A stretch of DNA of 64,000 bases from Tulasnella sp. 424. Taxonomy: Eukaryota; Basidiomycota; Agaricomycetes; Cantharellales; Tulasnellaceae. Position numbers and translations under genes: made by a program. The number at the start of each line of letters is the position of its first letter. The first letter of the stretch is position 1. The notes beneath the pieces were generated by a model that saw nothing but the letters and a program-made list of their open reading frames with translations, was not told the DNA's origin and searched no databases. Below are positions 34,379-45,216 of the stretch, piece after piece. The stretch covers positions 124,001-188,000 of the forward strand of contig WSUB01000039.1 in NCBI GenBank assembly GCA_019633425.1, read 5' to 3'.

Positions 34379-34677
34379 TGCATTCAGGAGTCGATATGAG
34401 TCAGTTGCGCCGGAGGGTCATCACTCAACGAGGAACAACGGATGTCGTGGAACTGACTTGATTATTCTTTACGGTTCCGATACGTGCATAAGACGTACAA
34501 AAATGGGGGGGCTGGTGGTGGTGAAGCAAGAGCCGAGGTCGAAACCACACTCCCTGACAAACAGACCGCGTTCGTTCATCTCACCGCACCACGACAACAC
34601 TCTCCACTTTTGTCACCGCCTTAGACTCTCGCATTTAGACACCCACTTTTCCATATCGCATAGAACGTTATAGCACA

Positions 34678-35552
34678 ATGATCAAGGTATGTTCTGGCTC
34701 GTCAACGGCCCCAACTATGCTCTGTGATATCGCGTGCCCAAGAGTCACCACTCACCACCCGTTTCGCCCCGCTCTCTGCTTAGATCTGGTCTATGAAGAA
34801 GAACGAAGAGGCAGCAGCCAAGAAGAAGCCGAAGACCAGCGCTGCCCAGATACGCGTACAGAAAGGTGCGTCCCCGGCCCCTTTCAATGTAGACCGCTTG
34901 ATTTACATTCGCACCCGCTTAGACTTGACCGAGCTGGAATTGCCCAGCACGATGAAGACGACCTTTGCCGACCCTAGTGACATCCTCAACTTTACTCTTA
35001 CCATTACCCCTGACGAAGGTGAGTTGCCTCGATATTGCGCCGTGTGGTGTAATTAACCTCCCCGGTCACACCCCTTTTAGGCATGTATAAAGGCGGCACC
35101 TTCGATTTCTCCTTCGCTATCAACACCAACTATCCCCACGACCCACCGAAAGTGAAGTGCATCCCAAAGGTTCGTGTTGCGCTTCCGGATGCATTATGCT
35201 AAACGAACTGACGCACGCGTTTCTACCAGGTTTATCACCCCAACCTCGACCTCGAAGGCAACGTCTGCCTCAACATCCTGCGAGAGGACTGGAAGCCGGT
35301 GCTCAACTTGACATCGGTTATGGTCGGCTTACAGTATCTCTTCCTGGAACCCAACCCCGACGATCCTTTGAACAAGGGTTAGTTTGCGCGTTTTTCTGCA
35401 CTGCCCTCGCTTCGTGCTGACAACCATCCGAACCTACAGAGGCGGCAGAGGACTTGCGACGTGACCGGGACGCTTTCATCCAGAACGTGAAGAGAACCAT
35501 GAATGGAGGTTCACTACGAGGAACGTCTTTTGATAACGTCATCAAGCGATGA
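34678..35552 (+). CDS. UBC12: NEDD8-conjugating enzyme UBC12
   Basis: Exon 1 is only ATGATCAAG (MIK). It joins [18 protein letters not shown], the N-terminal extension that Ubc12 uses to bind the NEDD8 E1. A 57-nt stop-free intron (34866-34922) separates AAQIRVQK from [11 protein letters not shown]. The UBC fold follows: [47 protein letters not shown] with the active-site Cys, and [20 protein letters not shown]. The C-terminus is TSFDNVIKR. The length and residues match the family closely. Role: charging and transfer of NEDD8 to cullins. Its start and that of DPH4 share a ~230-300 bp divergent promoter region. Confidence 0.95.
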
Positions 35553-35843
35553 TATTCCCCATTTTTTTGTCTCGTATTCGTTAAGTGGGCCGTTAGGTTA
35601 GGACGAGTCCGTGTGTGATCGGCGTTTAATATATGCTCCGCATGTTATCTTTCACAAATGAGTGTCGAGCCCCGTTTGCGATGTATTTCGTGGCAGGAGG
35701 CGATAGTGAAAGGACCTGAAGTGTAAACAGGCGCCGATTCTTCCCTTTGCCCTCTTTATTACGACCGCCGCCTCGTGAGAGAGCGGGGACAAGCTTCCTT
35801 GAAATCGCCAACCCCCCTCCCCTCAGCCTGCCCCTCCCTGCCT

Positions 35844-38605
35844 ATGATCTGCGAAGTCCTCTGTGTCCTCGCAGGCTACGAATCATCATTATTCACCGAA
35901 GACTCACGGATTATTCCAGAGTTTCTTCCACTACTACACCCAGGGGAGGTCCAAACACTCGAATCGTTAGCAGGACTCGCAGCCAAGTACCGGAGAGTCA
36001 AGAAAGCCGCAAACAACTTCAAATCATCATATGACAAGCACATCCTAAGCGGAGGAGCTCTGACCTCCGGAAGTGGGGTAAACGTACCGTCGGAGTACCT
36101 CTCCACCCTTGGAACAGCGATGATTGGCGTCCTCCAGGAATACGAGGATTTGATCATGGAAACCGAAGCTCGTGTTCTGAAAAAAGACTCTGAACTCGTT
36201 GCGGCTCAGTCGTTCGTACCGCTGTCGTCTGTCAGAGCAGTCTTTTCGGTATGGGAGGCACCGCTGGCAGGATTGGACCTGCTGGTTTCCGACATCTACA
36301 AAGGTCCGAAGGGGAAGAGGGGAACCTACAAGGAGGCAGAGGATGCTACTACTTCTTCTCCCGATGCGGAGCTTCCTCAGTGGCCGCCGGGACCACTGAT
36401 CGACCTTTTGCTGGACCGGGCGGAAAGCGGAGTTCACCGAATTGCCGAAATCATGTCGATTCTCGCCGTCGCAGTCCAACGCCTATGGAGGATCCACCTT
36501 ACCGGGTTCCTCCTACACGGTATCCTCGCCAAGTCTGACCCGCTTGCGATCCCTCCGCCACAAATCTCATCATCATCATCCACAGCAGAGCCACAAAAAG
36601 ACCGACCGCACAACACGACAAAGTCACTTTCGGCGCTCGTCCTTAACGCCGCCTGCATCCCTTCTTGCGTTGTAACGCAAACCCGGGAGTCGATTTTATA
36701 CGTGGGCAAAGCGGTTGCGATTGTACAGAACCAAGGTTACAGTCAGAAACAGCTGCCAAAGGAGATGATCTTCGAATACTCGGAGGCATTCGACCGAGTC
36801 CTTCCGCAAGATGGGTTCGCCTTTGACCGAGTGGTTGCGGAGCTGAGGACAACGATTAGCGAGTTCCTCTGGGCCCATGTGTTGAAGGAGAAAGATGTGG
36901 AAGAGGCCGTAGAATCCCTGTAAGGCGATGTCGGATCTTGCTTTGACTTCGTTCAAGGTCATGTCTCTAACGTGCTTGCCTCTTCCCTTGACAATTTGAA
37001 GGTCCGAATATTTCCTCCTCCGGAACGGAGAGTTTGCTGTGGCACTCATTCGCGAAATCGAACGACTCAAGATCACTAAACTGATCACCCCGAGCTCACG
37101 CTCATCCGGCATCCGAGAACAAGACCTCTCCCTGGCGCTTCTCCGGGCGTCCTTGGGGACAACAGCCCAGCACGATCCTTCGTTGTCAAAGATCCAATTC
37201 CACCTTCCCGGGGGACCCATTCGACCCTTTTCAGCGCCCAAGCCAGGCGCCGTCACAGCAGGGATGATCTCAGAGTTTTCAGATTACCTCCTCGGCACCC
37301 CTCTGATCCTCAACTACGCACTCCAATGGCCGCTCGACCTCTTCCTCGTCCCATCAGACTTGCAAATCTACTCCCACTTGTTCGCGTACTTCTCCGCTGT
37401 TCGACGCGCTCAGCACATCACGTCGGAATGTTGGACGAGCTTGTCGAACGCTCAGAGGAGCCGGAGGAGGTGGACGGGACCTGGATCTGAAGGCGGGACG
37501 GAGGACAGCGAAGCTCGGGCGAGGCTGTTAAGGTGTGGATGGGGCGTGCTCCGGCAGATGCTGTGGTTCTTGGACACGCTTTGGGGATACCTCATGAACG
37601 ATGTTGTGGGCGTCCAGTACCGCAAGTTCATAGACGAGTTGAAACCGCCGCCGCCGCCACCTCCTGCTCCACTGGAACCCCGAATTACGCCTCGGCCTTC
37701 AACAGGAGGAAAGGCTAAGAGCACCCCCGAAAGGCCTAAAGCCCAGGGCACTCCCGAGAAACCTAAGGACAAGGGTACCCCCGAGAAACCGGAGGTCAAG
37801 TCGCCTCGCAAGGACACCACCGCGGCGGAGGAGACCAAAAGGCCAGAGCGCCCACGAGCCGAATCGGTCGCATCCGAGAGAACTAGGGATGGAACCGTTT
37901 TGGCTCAGTCTCATCGTAGCGTTCAAAGCACGGGGAGCACTATCACGGCCAGAAAGCTCCGTCATATCGACTTCAGTACTCTCCGACTCCTCCACTCAAC
38001 GTACCTCCGGAGCCTATTGACTGGGTCGTTACTCGCTGATCCGACAGCAGCCACCACCATTCGGAGCATCCTGGACGTTTGTAACGAATTTGTCGGACAG
38101 ATTGAGCGGTGGGGAGGGGACGTCTTACCAGCTTTGCTAAGTGAAGGGAGTTTGGCTGCACAGGATGCTGGAGTTGGAAAGAAGGTCAAAGAGAGATGGG
38201 CTACCGTGAAAGAAATTGACGGAGTACGTCTTTTGCCATTCATGAAAGGGTGGTCTTAAAGGTTGCTGACTTGTCATGAAGACACTTAATGAACTCCTTC
38301 ACTCTTTCTACCAACACCTGACGGAAAGCATGGCTCATGGATCGAGTAACGGGCCCATATCAGCAGACGCTTCCGTCCTGCTCAACGCTTCAACTACCAT
38401 CTTGGGTCTGAATGTCTTCCGGAATCTGAATGGGAAGAACGGAACGGGTCCGTCTCGAGCGGCCATGGGCAATGACGGAGAAACAACTCGACAATTGGAA
38501 CACCTTCTTTTACGGTTGGACTTCAACTCGGCGCTTTCAACCGGACAGCTCAAGAGGAATTCGGAGGGTGATGATACAGAATTGCTTGGCGTTGGAGAGA
38601 CGTAG
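35844..38605 (+). CDS. GCP4: Gamma-tubulin complex component 4
   Basis: Exons about 35844-36919, 37002-38223 and 38280-38605. The first ATG in the long frame is 35844 (MICEVLCVLAGYESSLF), which matches the GCP4 N-terminus. GRIP1-type sequence follows: PEFLPLLHPGEVQTLESL, VQRLWRIHLTGFLLHGIL, CVVTQTRESILYVGKAV and FLWAHVLKEKDVEEAVESL. Across the intron, SEYFLLRNGEFAVALIRE and NYALQWPLDLFLVPSDLQIY continue into GRIP2. After FIDELK an insertion of about 120 residues begins with seven Pro and has repeated GTPEKPK-type units. HIDFSTLRLLHSTYLRSLL then resumes the fold. The end is LLLRLDFNSALS. It is part of the gamma-tubulin ring complex that nucleates microtubules. Confidence 0.9.
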
Positions 38606-38787
38606 ACCCGAGCCCCGAACGACTCCAGTGTAAATTGATTGTAATTCAACGCTAAGAGAGTGTAAGGTAGATGATGGTCGGCTTTTATTTACACGGTGGC
38701 CGAGGAGATGTAGAACCTAATGAAAGTTATCGAAAATTCAGTCAATATTACCGTAGACCAGTTAGAAAATTGAAGCAGAAAGCAAAC

Positions 38788-40150
38788 TTACCACTTCGAG
38801 ATCGAGGGGTCGATGGGTGCAGGGGGCAAGTTCTGACCCGGCGGGATCCTGGAGAAGATCGGGTCGTTCGGGTGAGCCTGAGCAGGCGAGCCTTGGACAG
38901 TGGCGTTGAGGCTGTTTAGCGACGAGTAAGCGTGAGATATGGAAGGAAGAGCTAAAAGGAATAGCCGTACATCGAGAGGTTGCCAGCTGCCGCTGCGACA
39001 TCCTGGCTACCGACCAAGCGGCGCCAAGCCTCGTGGCACTCGTGGATGATCTCGGTGGCATACTTCTTGTTCTTAGCCTCCCCGGAGAAAGCGAAGACGT
39101 TTTCGGGCTTGCCGTCGGCTGTGGGGAGAGAGAAAATGTTAACCGATGTGAAAAAATTCTAATCGGATGACTTGGACCACATACGGATTTTGTAAATTCT
39201 GATAACGGTATTGCGTGAGCAACCAGTGATATTAAATGAAGTGCAAGGAGTGTACACACCTGAACCATTCGTTGGTAGCACGGATCAGGCCGGGAAGATG
39301 CCTCTCAACGTCCTCGATGTCGTTGAGCTTGGACGCAAGAGGATCGGTGACGTCGACGACGATGACCTTCCAGTCGGTTTCGCCTTCGTCGAGGAGGGCC
39401 ATGATACCGAGAACCTTGACCTGCTTGACCTGACCGGTGTAGCCGACAGCCTCACCGATCTCGCACACATCGAGAGGATCGTTGTCGCCCTTGGCCTTGG
39501 TTTCGGCGTGTTGGACTGTTGGGTCTTCCCAGGTCTATCAAGCCCCAGAATAGAACGTCAGCGAACGTGCGTTGATATGGATTTGATTGATTTCTTTTGC
39601 GGGGTGGGTGCGGACCGACTGACCTGGGGGAAAGCGCCGTAGTTCCAGATATACCCGTGGTGGGGGAAGCAGTTCCTAACGAAACGGAGCTTGCCCTTCT
39701 TGATGTCCTGCTTGATGGGGTTGAAGGTTTCCTCCTTGGAGATCTCCATCTTGGCGTTGGTCCAGCGGGGCACCTCGACGACCATGTTGAGGATACCAGC
39801 ATTTTGGTCGGCGAACAAGGGGATGTCGTGCCAGGGTGAGACGACTTGGCCGGTCGACGCCTCGTCCTGGAAGACGCGGTGCTCTGTTCCAAAGTTGGGT
39901 CAGCGATCGACGGTTGGAAGATCTCGATATGGACTGCAGGACTCACCGAGGGTGTTTGCCTGACCGATGTTTCGAGGAGCGTACTCTGTTTAGACGCGCG
40001 CATACGATGATGTCAGCTTGCGAGTGCCCGTACATTCGGAGTGTCGATGCTCGACGTACGGGACATTGCTTTTGGTGCTAGAGAGGATGAAGAGGTAGTC
40101 GAGAGTAGCCTGACTTGCTGGGCTAACCTTCTCACGGCTGTGGTGCTCAT
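38788..40150 (-). CDS. IPP1: Inorganic pyrophosphatase, possibly dual-targeted
   Basis: Minus strand. [18 protein letters not shown] leads into family I pyrophosphatase sequence: [38 protein letters not shown], then the metal-binding signature [52 protein letters not shown] and [19 protein letters not shown]. The stop is at 38788. The cytosolic form should start at ATG 40066 (MS joined to QYAPRN by an intron starting GTACGTCG). An upstream in-frame ATG at 40150 adds 28 residues, [20 protein letters not shown] then SSSLAPKA, which is basic, Ser-rich and free of acids, as a mitochondrial presequence is. The enzyme hydrolyses pyrophosphate and drives biosynthesis. Confidence 0.94.
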
Positions 40151-40482
40151 TTCGCAATAAATAGGCTTTGGTGCTCTGTGTGCGGTCGGACGGGTGTGGG
40201 TCGATCCCCAGGTTTCAAAAGCGATCGATCCGATAAAATCTGATTTACTATATCGGTTGCGTCAGTGTGTAAATAAATGGCGCGGAGGATTGCGGGCGAG
40301 TTTCTCCTTTACAGGATTGAGATGTCAAGAACGGGAGAGCGCGAGGAGGAGATGGACAGAGGGAGTTCGAAATGCGAGACGCAGCGCCAAAAAATGCGGC
40401 GAATAAGGGTCGGACCCTGTCCGAGGTCCCTGCCGATCGAACACCGAAAATATGCGAAAATATGTAATTATATATTGTCTAA

Positions 40483-42114
40483 TCAGACAGTCACCATCGA
40501 CGCTACTCCAGTTTCAAACTGAAGTGCTGGAGGGGGAGGGATTACAGGTGGCGATGGTTCAGGCACGTCTTTCGACGGCGCTGGCTCCGTCGTATCGGGT
40601 CGCACCACTTCCAGGAGCCTCGACGCGGCCACGGCCTGTTCCCGGGCCTCCAAAACTTGTTCCACCTCCTTCAAAACCTCCTCTCCGTCTTCAATTCCAC
40701 CGATGAATTCTGAGAGATCCGTGTAGGTCTTGGCGCTAGCTAGAGTCGCTCTAAATTCCTTCTTGGCGGACTTTTTAGCACCAGCAGCTGGCATGCAACA
40801 TGTAAGTAAAAGAGGCACTGATGCACGAATGATGTTCGACGTACGGGCAACAGAGGGAGGTGACTTGAACTGAGAGAGACAGTGTTTCGAATTACCCCAT
40901 CCATTGTCAAAATAATACGCCTTAAAACGGAACGTCAGCTTCTAGAGTAAGTATGACTGAGGCAACGATTCCTACCAAGCGAGCGTATTTCGGAATCAAT
41001 TCTGTTGCAGCATCTACAACTGGTCCGTCCTGGAAGCATGATAAGTTCGACTCGGCAGCGGTCGCAATCATAACTGAATCGCAACCTGGGTTATATTCTC
41101 GGTCAGCGCAGGTGTCTAACATCGATAATAATACTCCCACCTGTGAGTTTTCGTACTCCCATAGCAGCTGCCCTATCCACGCAGTCCCCATTCTGCAAAA
41201 CAGCCAGCTCCGGATCCAACTCCCGACAGAGATTAACTATGGGAGTCAACTTCTCCGGCATAGCGGCTTCCTTCATCCGCATATTCCTTGTTCGACAGTG
41301 AACGGTCAACGCCCTAACCGCCTTGGTCTCCACGATTTTCCGCACCAACGTCAAAGTCTCCTCTTCAGTCGGCATCAACCGAATCTTGACGCTGACCGAG
41401 ACTTCAGGTGGGACAGCAGCTCGGATGGCCTTGAGGATGTTGCAGAGCAGATCGGGCGTGGATAGCAAAGCCGCTCCCATCCCACCGGACGTCGAAAAGG
41501 GCTTTGGGCAACCGCAGTTCAAGTCGATTCCCGAGACGTCTTGAGAGACTTTTGACGCGGCTTGAGCTGCGAGTTCTGGATTCGCCGAGCCGACTTGGTA
41601 GATGAGGTAAGGTTTTTCGACTGGGTGGCAGGTGAAGATGGGTCGTCCTTCTCGGTGGTATGAAATCACGCCGGTCTTCGCTGAGGACAAGAGAGGGTTA
41701 CGCATCAGGAAGGTGGAGATGCAAATGTGAATGATAGTGACTCACAATCGACAGCTCGCTCGCACCCAATGATGGCTTTGTCCACAGTTTCCGGACCCCA
41801 TACGAGGTCCGCTCCGTACCGCAGAGCCAAGAGTCGTGAAGGCACTACCCACCATATCATCAATCAGCCTATAGGTACTTTTAAATGGGGGACTCCGCAG
41901 ACTCACGTGTGCTAGATCGGACCATTGGCGCCAACACCACACCATTTTTGTAGTTCAACGGTGGGGCGAGCTTTAACCTCTTGGAAGGCGGTTGTACAGG
42001 GGAGGACGAGGGAGAGGGAGAAGATGAAGCTCTACGGATCATGTTGTTTAGCGAGTTGGTCTTGAAGGTGAAAGATTGTCGGGAGAGGAAGAGGGAACCC
42101 AATGTTAGAGTCAT
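40483..42114 (-). CDS. DUS2: tRNA-dihydrouridine synthase 2
   Basis: A minus-strand gene with several exons. The FMN TIM barrel reads GVVLAPMVRSST, RLLALRYGADLVWGPETVDK, YLIYQVGSANPELAAQAA, GIDLNCGCPKPFSTSGGMG with the catalytic Cys, KIRLMPTEEETLTLV, ALTVHCRTRNMR, AVLQNGDC and CDSVMIATAAESNLSCF. Across further introns YARL joins AYYFDNGWGNSKHCLSQFK and then PAGAKKSAKKEFRATLASAK. The last exon (up to 40794), which could look like a separate gene, is the Dus2 C-terminal part. Starts: ATG 42042 (MIRRASSSP) gives a short N-terminus. ATG 42114 in the same frame adds MTLTLGSLFLSRQSFTFK, which looks like a mitochondrial presequence. Function: reduction of uridine 20 in tRNA. Confidence 0.9.
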
Positions 42115-42332
42115 TGCCCAGGGAGCTAAAAGCCTAGGGAATACCAACTCTGATTTCAAAATTGGGTTTCAAATATTCCGGGATAGTCCAAATAAAGATA
42201 TGAAATAGTGGGTGAAGCCCCTTCGAAAGGAGGCTTCTTGATGCAAGATTTTCGAGTTGTGGATGTGGAGGTTGTGGTGGCGGACCGGGCTACGTAAGCA
42301 ACTGAAAACGAACTTCACACGGATCAAAGGGG
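42077..42332. repeat. DUS2 5' segment, duplicated at 50673-50928
   Basis: About 255 bp including the alternative DUS2 start and upstream sequence recurs at 50673-50928 with only scattered mismatches. The right part (GGCGGACC..ACGTAAGCAA..CTGAAAACGAAC) also occurs, diverged, near 44398-44430. Confidence 0.85.
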
Positions 42333-42376
42333 CTACCGAGGTCCATTTCTTCAAAGAGGGACTTTCGGGTCCGCAG

Positions 42377-42640
42377 CCCATAGAACCTATGGGCCTATAG
42401 CACCTATGGGCCTATAGCACCTATGGGCCTATAGCACCTATGACCTTATAGCACATATGATCCCATATGCATAGCACTCTAATCGCACAAACGAGACCCG
42501 CAGCCCATAGCACCTATGGCCATGGCTTATAGCACCTATGGGCTTATAGCACCTATGGGCCTATAGCACCTATGACCTTATAGCACATATGATCCCATAT
42601 GCATAGCACTCTGATCGCACAAACGAGACCCGCACAGCCG
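42377..42640. repeat. Minisatellite, CTATAGCACCTATGGGC unit
   Basis: Two consecutive ~130-bp blocks (about 42377-42503 and 42504-42634). Each holds several 17-bp units built on CTATAGCACCTATGGGC and ends with the same ATGATCCCATATGCATAGCA and CGCACAAACGAGACCCGCA strings. Units contain the short inverted pair CCATAG/CTATGG. The array ends about 115 bp before the first small membrane-protein gene. Confidence 0.9.
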
Positions 42641-42754
42641 GGTCTGAAGTGGCGGCTCCCGCCCTATTAAACTGGGATTTTCTTATTGCTAAAGTCAAGG
42701 CATCCACCCTCACACACCAGTAATTCCCCCTTTCTACCTTCCCAACCCCGACCA

Positions 42755-43220
42755 ATGGACCGTTCTATTGCCACACCGCTCCCTCTCCCAGCCTCATCCC
42801 ACCAAAATACCCCCTCCGAGTCGGCGCAGCCAATGTTTAGGCGGTTTGCTATTGTAGTAAGTCTTAGGCTCCTCTGACGCGTTCTACGGGATGAGTTAAA
42901 AGTTATTCTCCGCGCAGAACTATGTGCTCCTAACTGGGGCCTTGATGACCATTAGCGTCACTTATGCCTCGGGCCAACGTCTTCCGACACAGCATTTTCA
43001 ATCATCTGTGCTCAGCATCCTCGCCTTGGCTATCATCCGTGTATCTGAACTACCCGCCAGTTCTGCGGGTCTTCGCGACATGGATATTCAGCTGGGATCG
43101 TGGCTCCGCCTGACCCTTGCTAGCCTAATCATCGATGTTCTTGGGCTTGGGCTGACGATCATTGCCACCATCATGTTTCTGGCAGGATGTATTGGTCTCT
43201 TTACTCCCAGTGATGCTTGA
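42755..43220 (+). CDS. Small membrane protein, family member A1
   Basis: Exon 1 is 42755-42856 (34 codons, MDRSIATPLPLPASSHQ..) and exon 2 is 42918-43220, giving 134 residues. The N-terminus is polar and Ser/Pro-rich. The exon 2 part has hydrophobic stretches NYVLLTGALMTISVTYASG, SSVLSILALAIIRVSEL and DVLGLGLTIIATIMFLAG, so three or four membrane spans are likely. It ends CIGLFTPSDA. No family was recognised. Five further copies with the same intron position lie at 44757, 46278, 51595, 54451 and 57884 (see those entries). It has good splice sites and intact frames. It is lineage-specific as far as can be told here. Confidence 0.7.
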
Positions 43221-44756
43221 ATAATGTGTTCATAGGAGCCCCCTTCGTAATCAATGTTGTAAAGGACTGAACTTAGGATATTGTCAAAGTATTGAAAGTT
43301 GAATCTAGAACCTTCTCCGCGGGAACTCCGCCCGCGTCCGGGTTTCTGGTCCAGAGCCTAAAGATCTTGGCGATCGCGATCCACCGAGCGAAATATCCGA
43401 CTCTGCGCGTTCTAATGTCAGGGATATAATTTCTCAACCCCGTCGGAGGTAAACGAGAGCAAAATTATTGTCCAGGGGGAGCGAGAAAGTGTTCTAAACA
43501 GCGTCAACTACAAAGTGAATGGGAAAGAAAGGCCCGTGCCCGGGAGATTCCAAAGCTGAAACTCGTCGCCGAACTTTCCGCGGGCGCGGGCTTGTTGGCT
43601 CGGTATTGGTTGTCCATATCCCGACATACCTGAACATAGAGGTCATTTCTTGCACATTCACCGCGTGATCCTATCCAGGGCATCGATCTCCTGGGTGTTG
43701 GTGCACTCAGGGGCCGGCAACCCACAGCGTCCTAGTGTCTATCGAGTGCACTCCGACAGCGTTGTCACTCTCAAGCTCATGTATGTCTCCCGTCGTGTAG
43801 AATTGATTGAGAGTGACTTCAAATACCAAAATTGCGAGGCCACTAATGAAGGCTTCAGCACAGGACACAGTGGTCGTGGGTGGAGGCCTCTTTTCGGTGC
43901 GGTTTGACCAGTGACGCAATTGATATGGGGTACCTGGCTGCGACATTCACAGTGACGCAATGTTGATTGTCGAGCCGGGACTCCGTTGCGCCTTATGCAT
44001 GTCCGAATGTATGTCAGTTAGTCGTACCGTTACTTCTCCTCATTTGGACGATAGGCAGCGATTCCGAAGCAAGAAACCTATGGAGTATGCATAACAAACC
44101 AATCTAAGCAGGCAGGCTTGCGTGAATCGCACTCTGTCACCACAGACACCTTATCTAGCTGACATATGCTAGATCTGTCGTATCCGAAGGAACACCTATC
44201 GTCGGGCCCGCCGACTTTGACTTTGTGCAGACGAACTAGCCCTCGAACCTCTGAGCTTCATCTGGAGGTAGTGGTAGCCTCCCAGTCTCAGGCGTATCGT
44301 ATGGGGCAAGGGTCAGTTCGGTTGTACGCGCGTGGGAACCAAACAAGTTGCTGCGCGTCGAACTTTGCCCATAGAACGCCTGACGTACTTCGTGGGGTGG
44401 CGGACCCACGTAAGCAAGCTGAAAACGAACTTCCCACGGACTAACGGGCGATCAGGTGAACAGGGGCCTTGGCCCAGTCCCGTGAGGAAGGGTTCAAGCT
44501 TTCTGGGCGATTCCGTCCACGGCCAGCCATTGGCTGAAGATGCATTTCCCTACATTTCGTTGGACGGTATCAAGTTGCCGGGGTCAGCTGAACGTCGACC
44601 ATCCCACCTAGGAGGACCACGGGAAATGCCTGCGGGCCTTCTTGTGAACAATGAATTATAACCACAGGCTCTCAATCAATGCGACTCGCCATAAGAACTT
44701 CCCGCCATGTCTTCTGGTATGCTTTCTCCACTATTTTCAGGTATAGATCCTCTCTC
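43221..44756. other. Repeat-rich spacer (A1 to B1)
   Basis: No gene was recognised. Parts of it align with 46712-47650, downstream of A2. For example, GAACCTTCTCCG(C/T)GGGAACTCCGCCCG occurs in both. This shows that A1 and its flank were duplicated as a block. Confidence 0.6.
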
Positions 44757-45216
44757 ATACATCGCGTCTTGACCATACTAGTAGAGCTCCCGACACCGGG
44801 TCTCAACAATCCAAGTCTCAGCTTCTCATTCAAGAAGAACGACTGCACAGGTGTTCATCCTAGTGGTGTGTTGGCATCTATGATGATTAATAAGCATTCG
44901 CGGTTCTCACCTGTAACTTCGTTCAACCCAGAACTGCATCCTACTCATGAACGCCATCGACATCATTGGGCTTGCCTGTGCGCTGCGTCAAGTGCCCTCC
45001 GCATGGCATTTCCAGTCCATAGTCTTGGTCATCCTGCGTCTTTCGATATTGCCCCTCGAGACAAACAACGGGCGGCTCCGAACTCGTGTTATCTTTCAAC
45101 TTGGATCGGCGGGTTTCGACTTGATATTTGATGTTCTCGCCTTCACTATGACCGCTGTCTCCATTTCCCCGTTTCTCGGAGGATGCTTCGGCCTTTCAAC
45201 GACAGCGACTTTATAG
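44757..45216 (+). pseudogene. Small membrane protein, family member B1, start lost
   Basis: Exon 2 (44932-45216) is open and matches member B2: NCILLMNAIDIIGLACALRQ, then VPSAWHFQSIVLVILRLS, DLIFDVLAFTMTAVSISPFL and GGCFGL. In exon 1 the ATG of B2 (ATGCACCGC) aligns with ATACATCGC at 44757, and one extra G (CCGGGTC instead of CCGGTC) shifts the frame. The gene is therefore probably dead unless another start and exon are used. Confidence 0.65.

Noticed and set aside
40483..40818. Separate small minus-strand gene (MPAAGAKKSAKK..)
   Set aside because: It joins upstream exons of DUS2 in frame and matches the C-terminal part of that enzyme.
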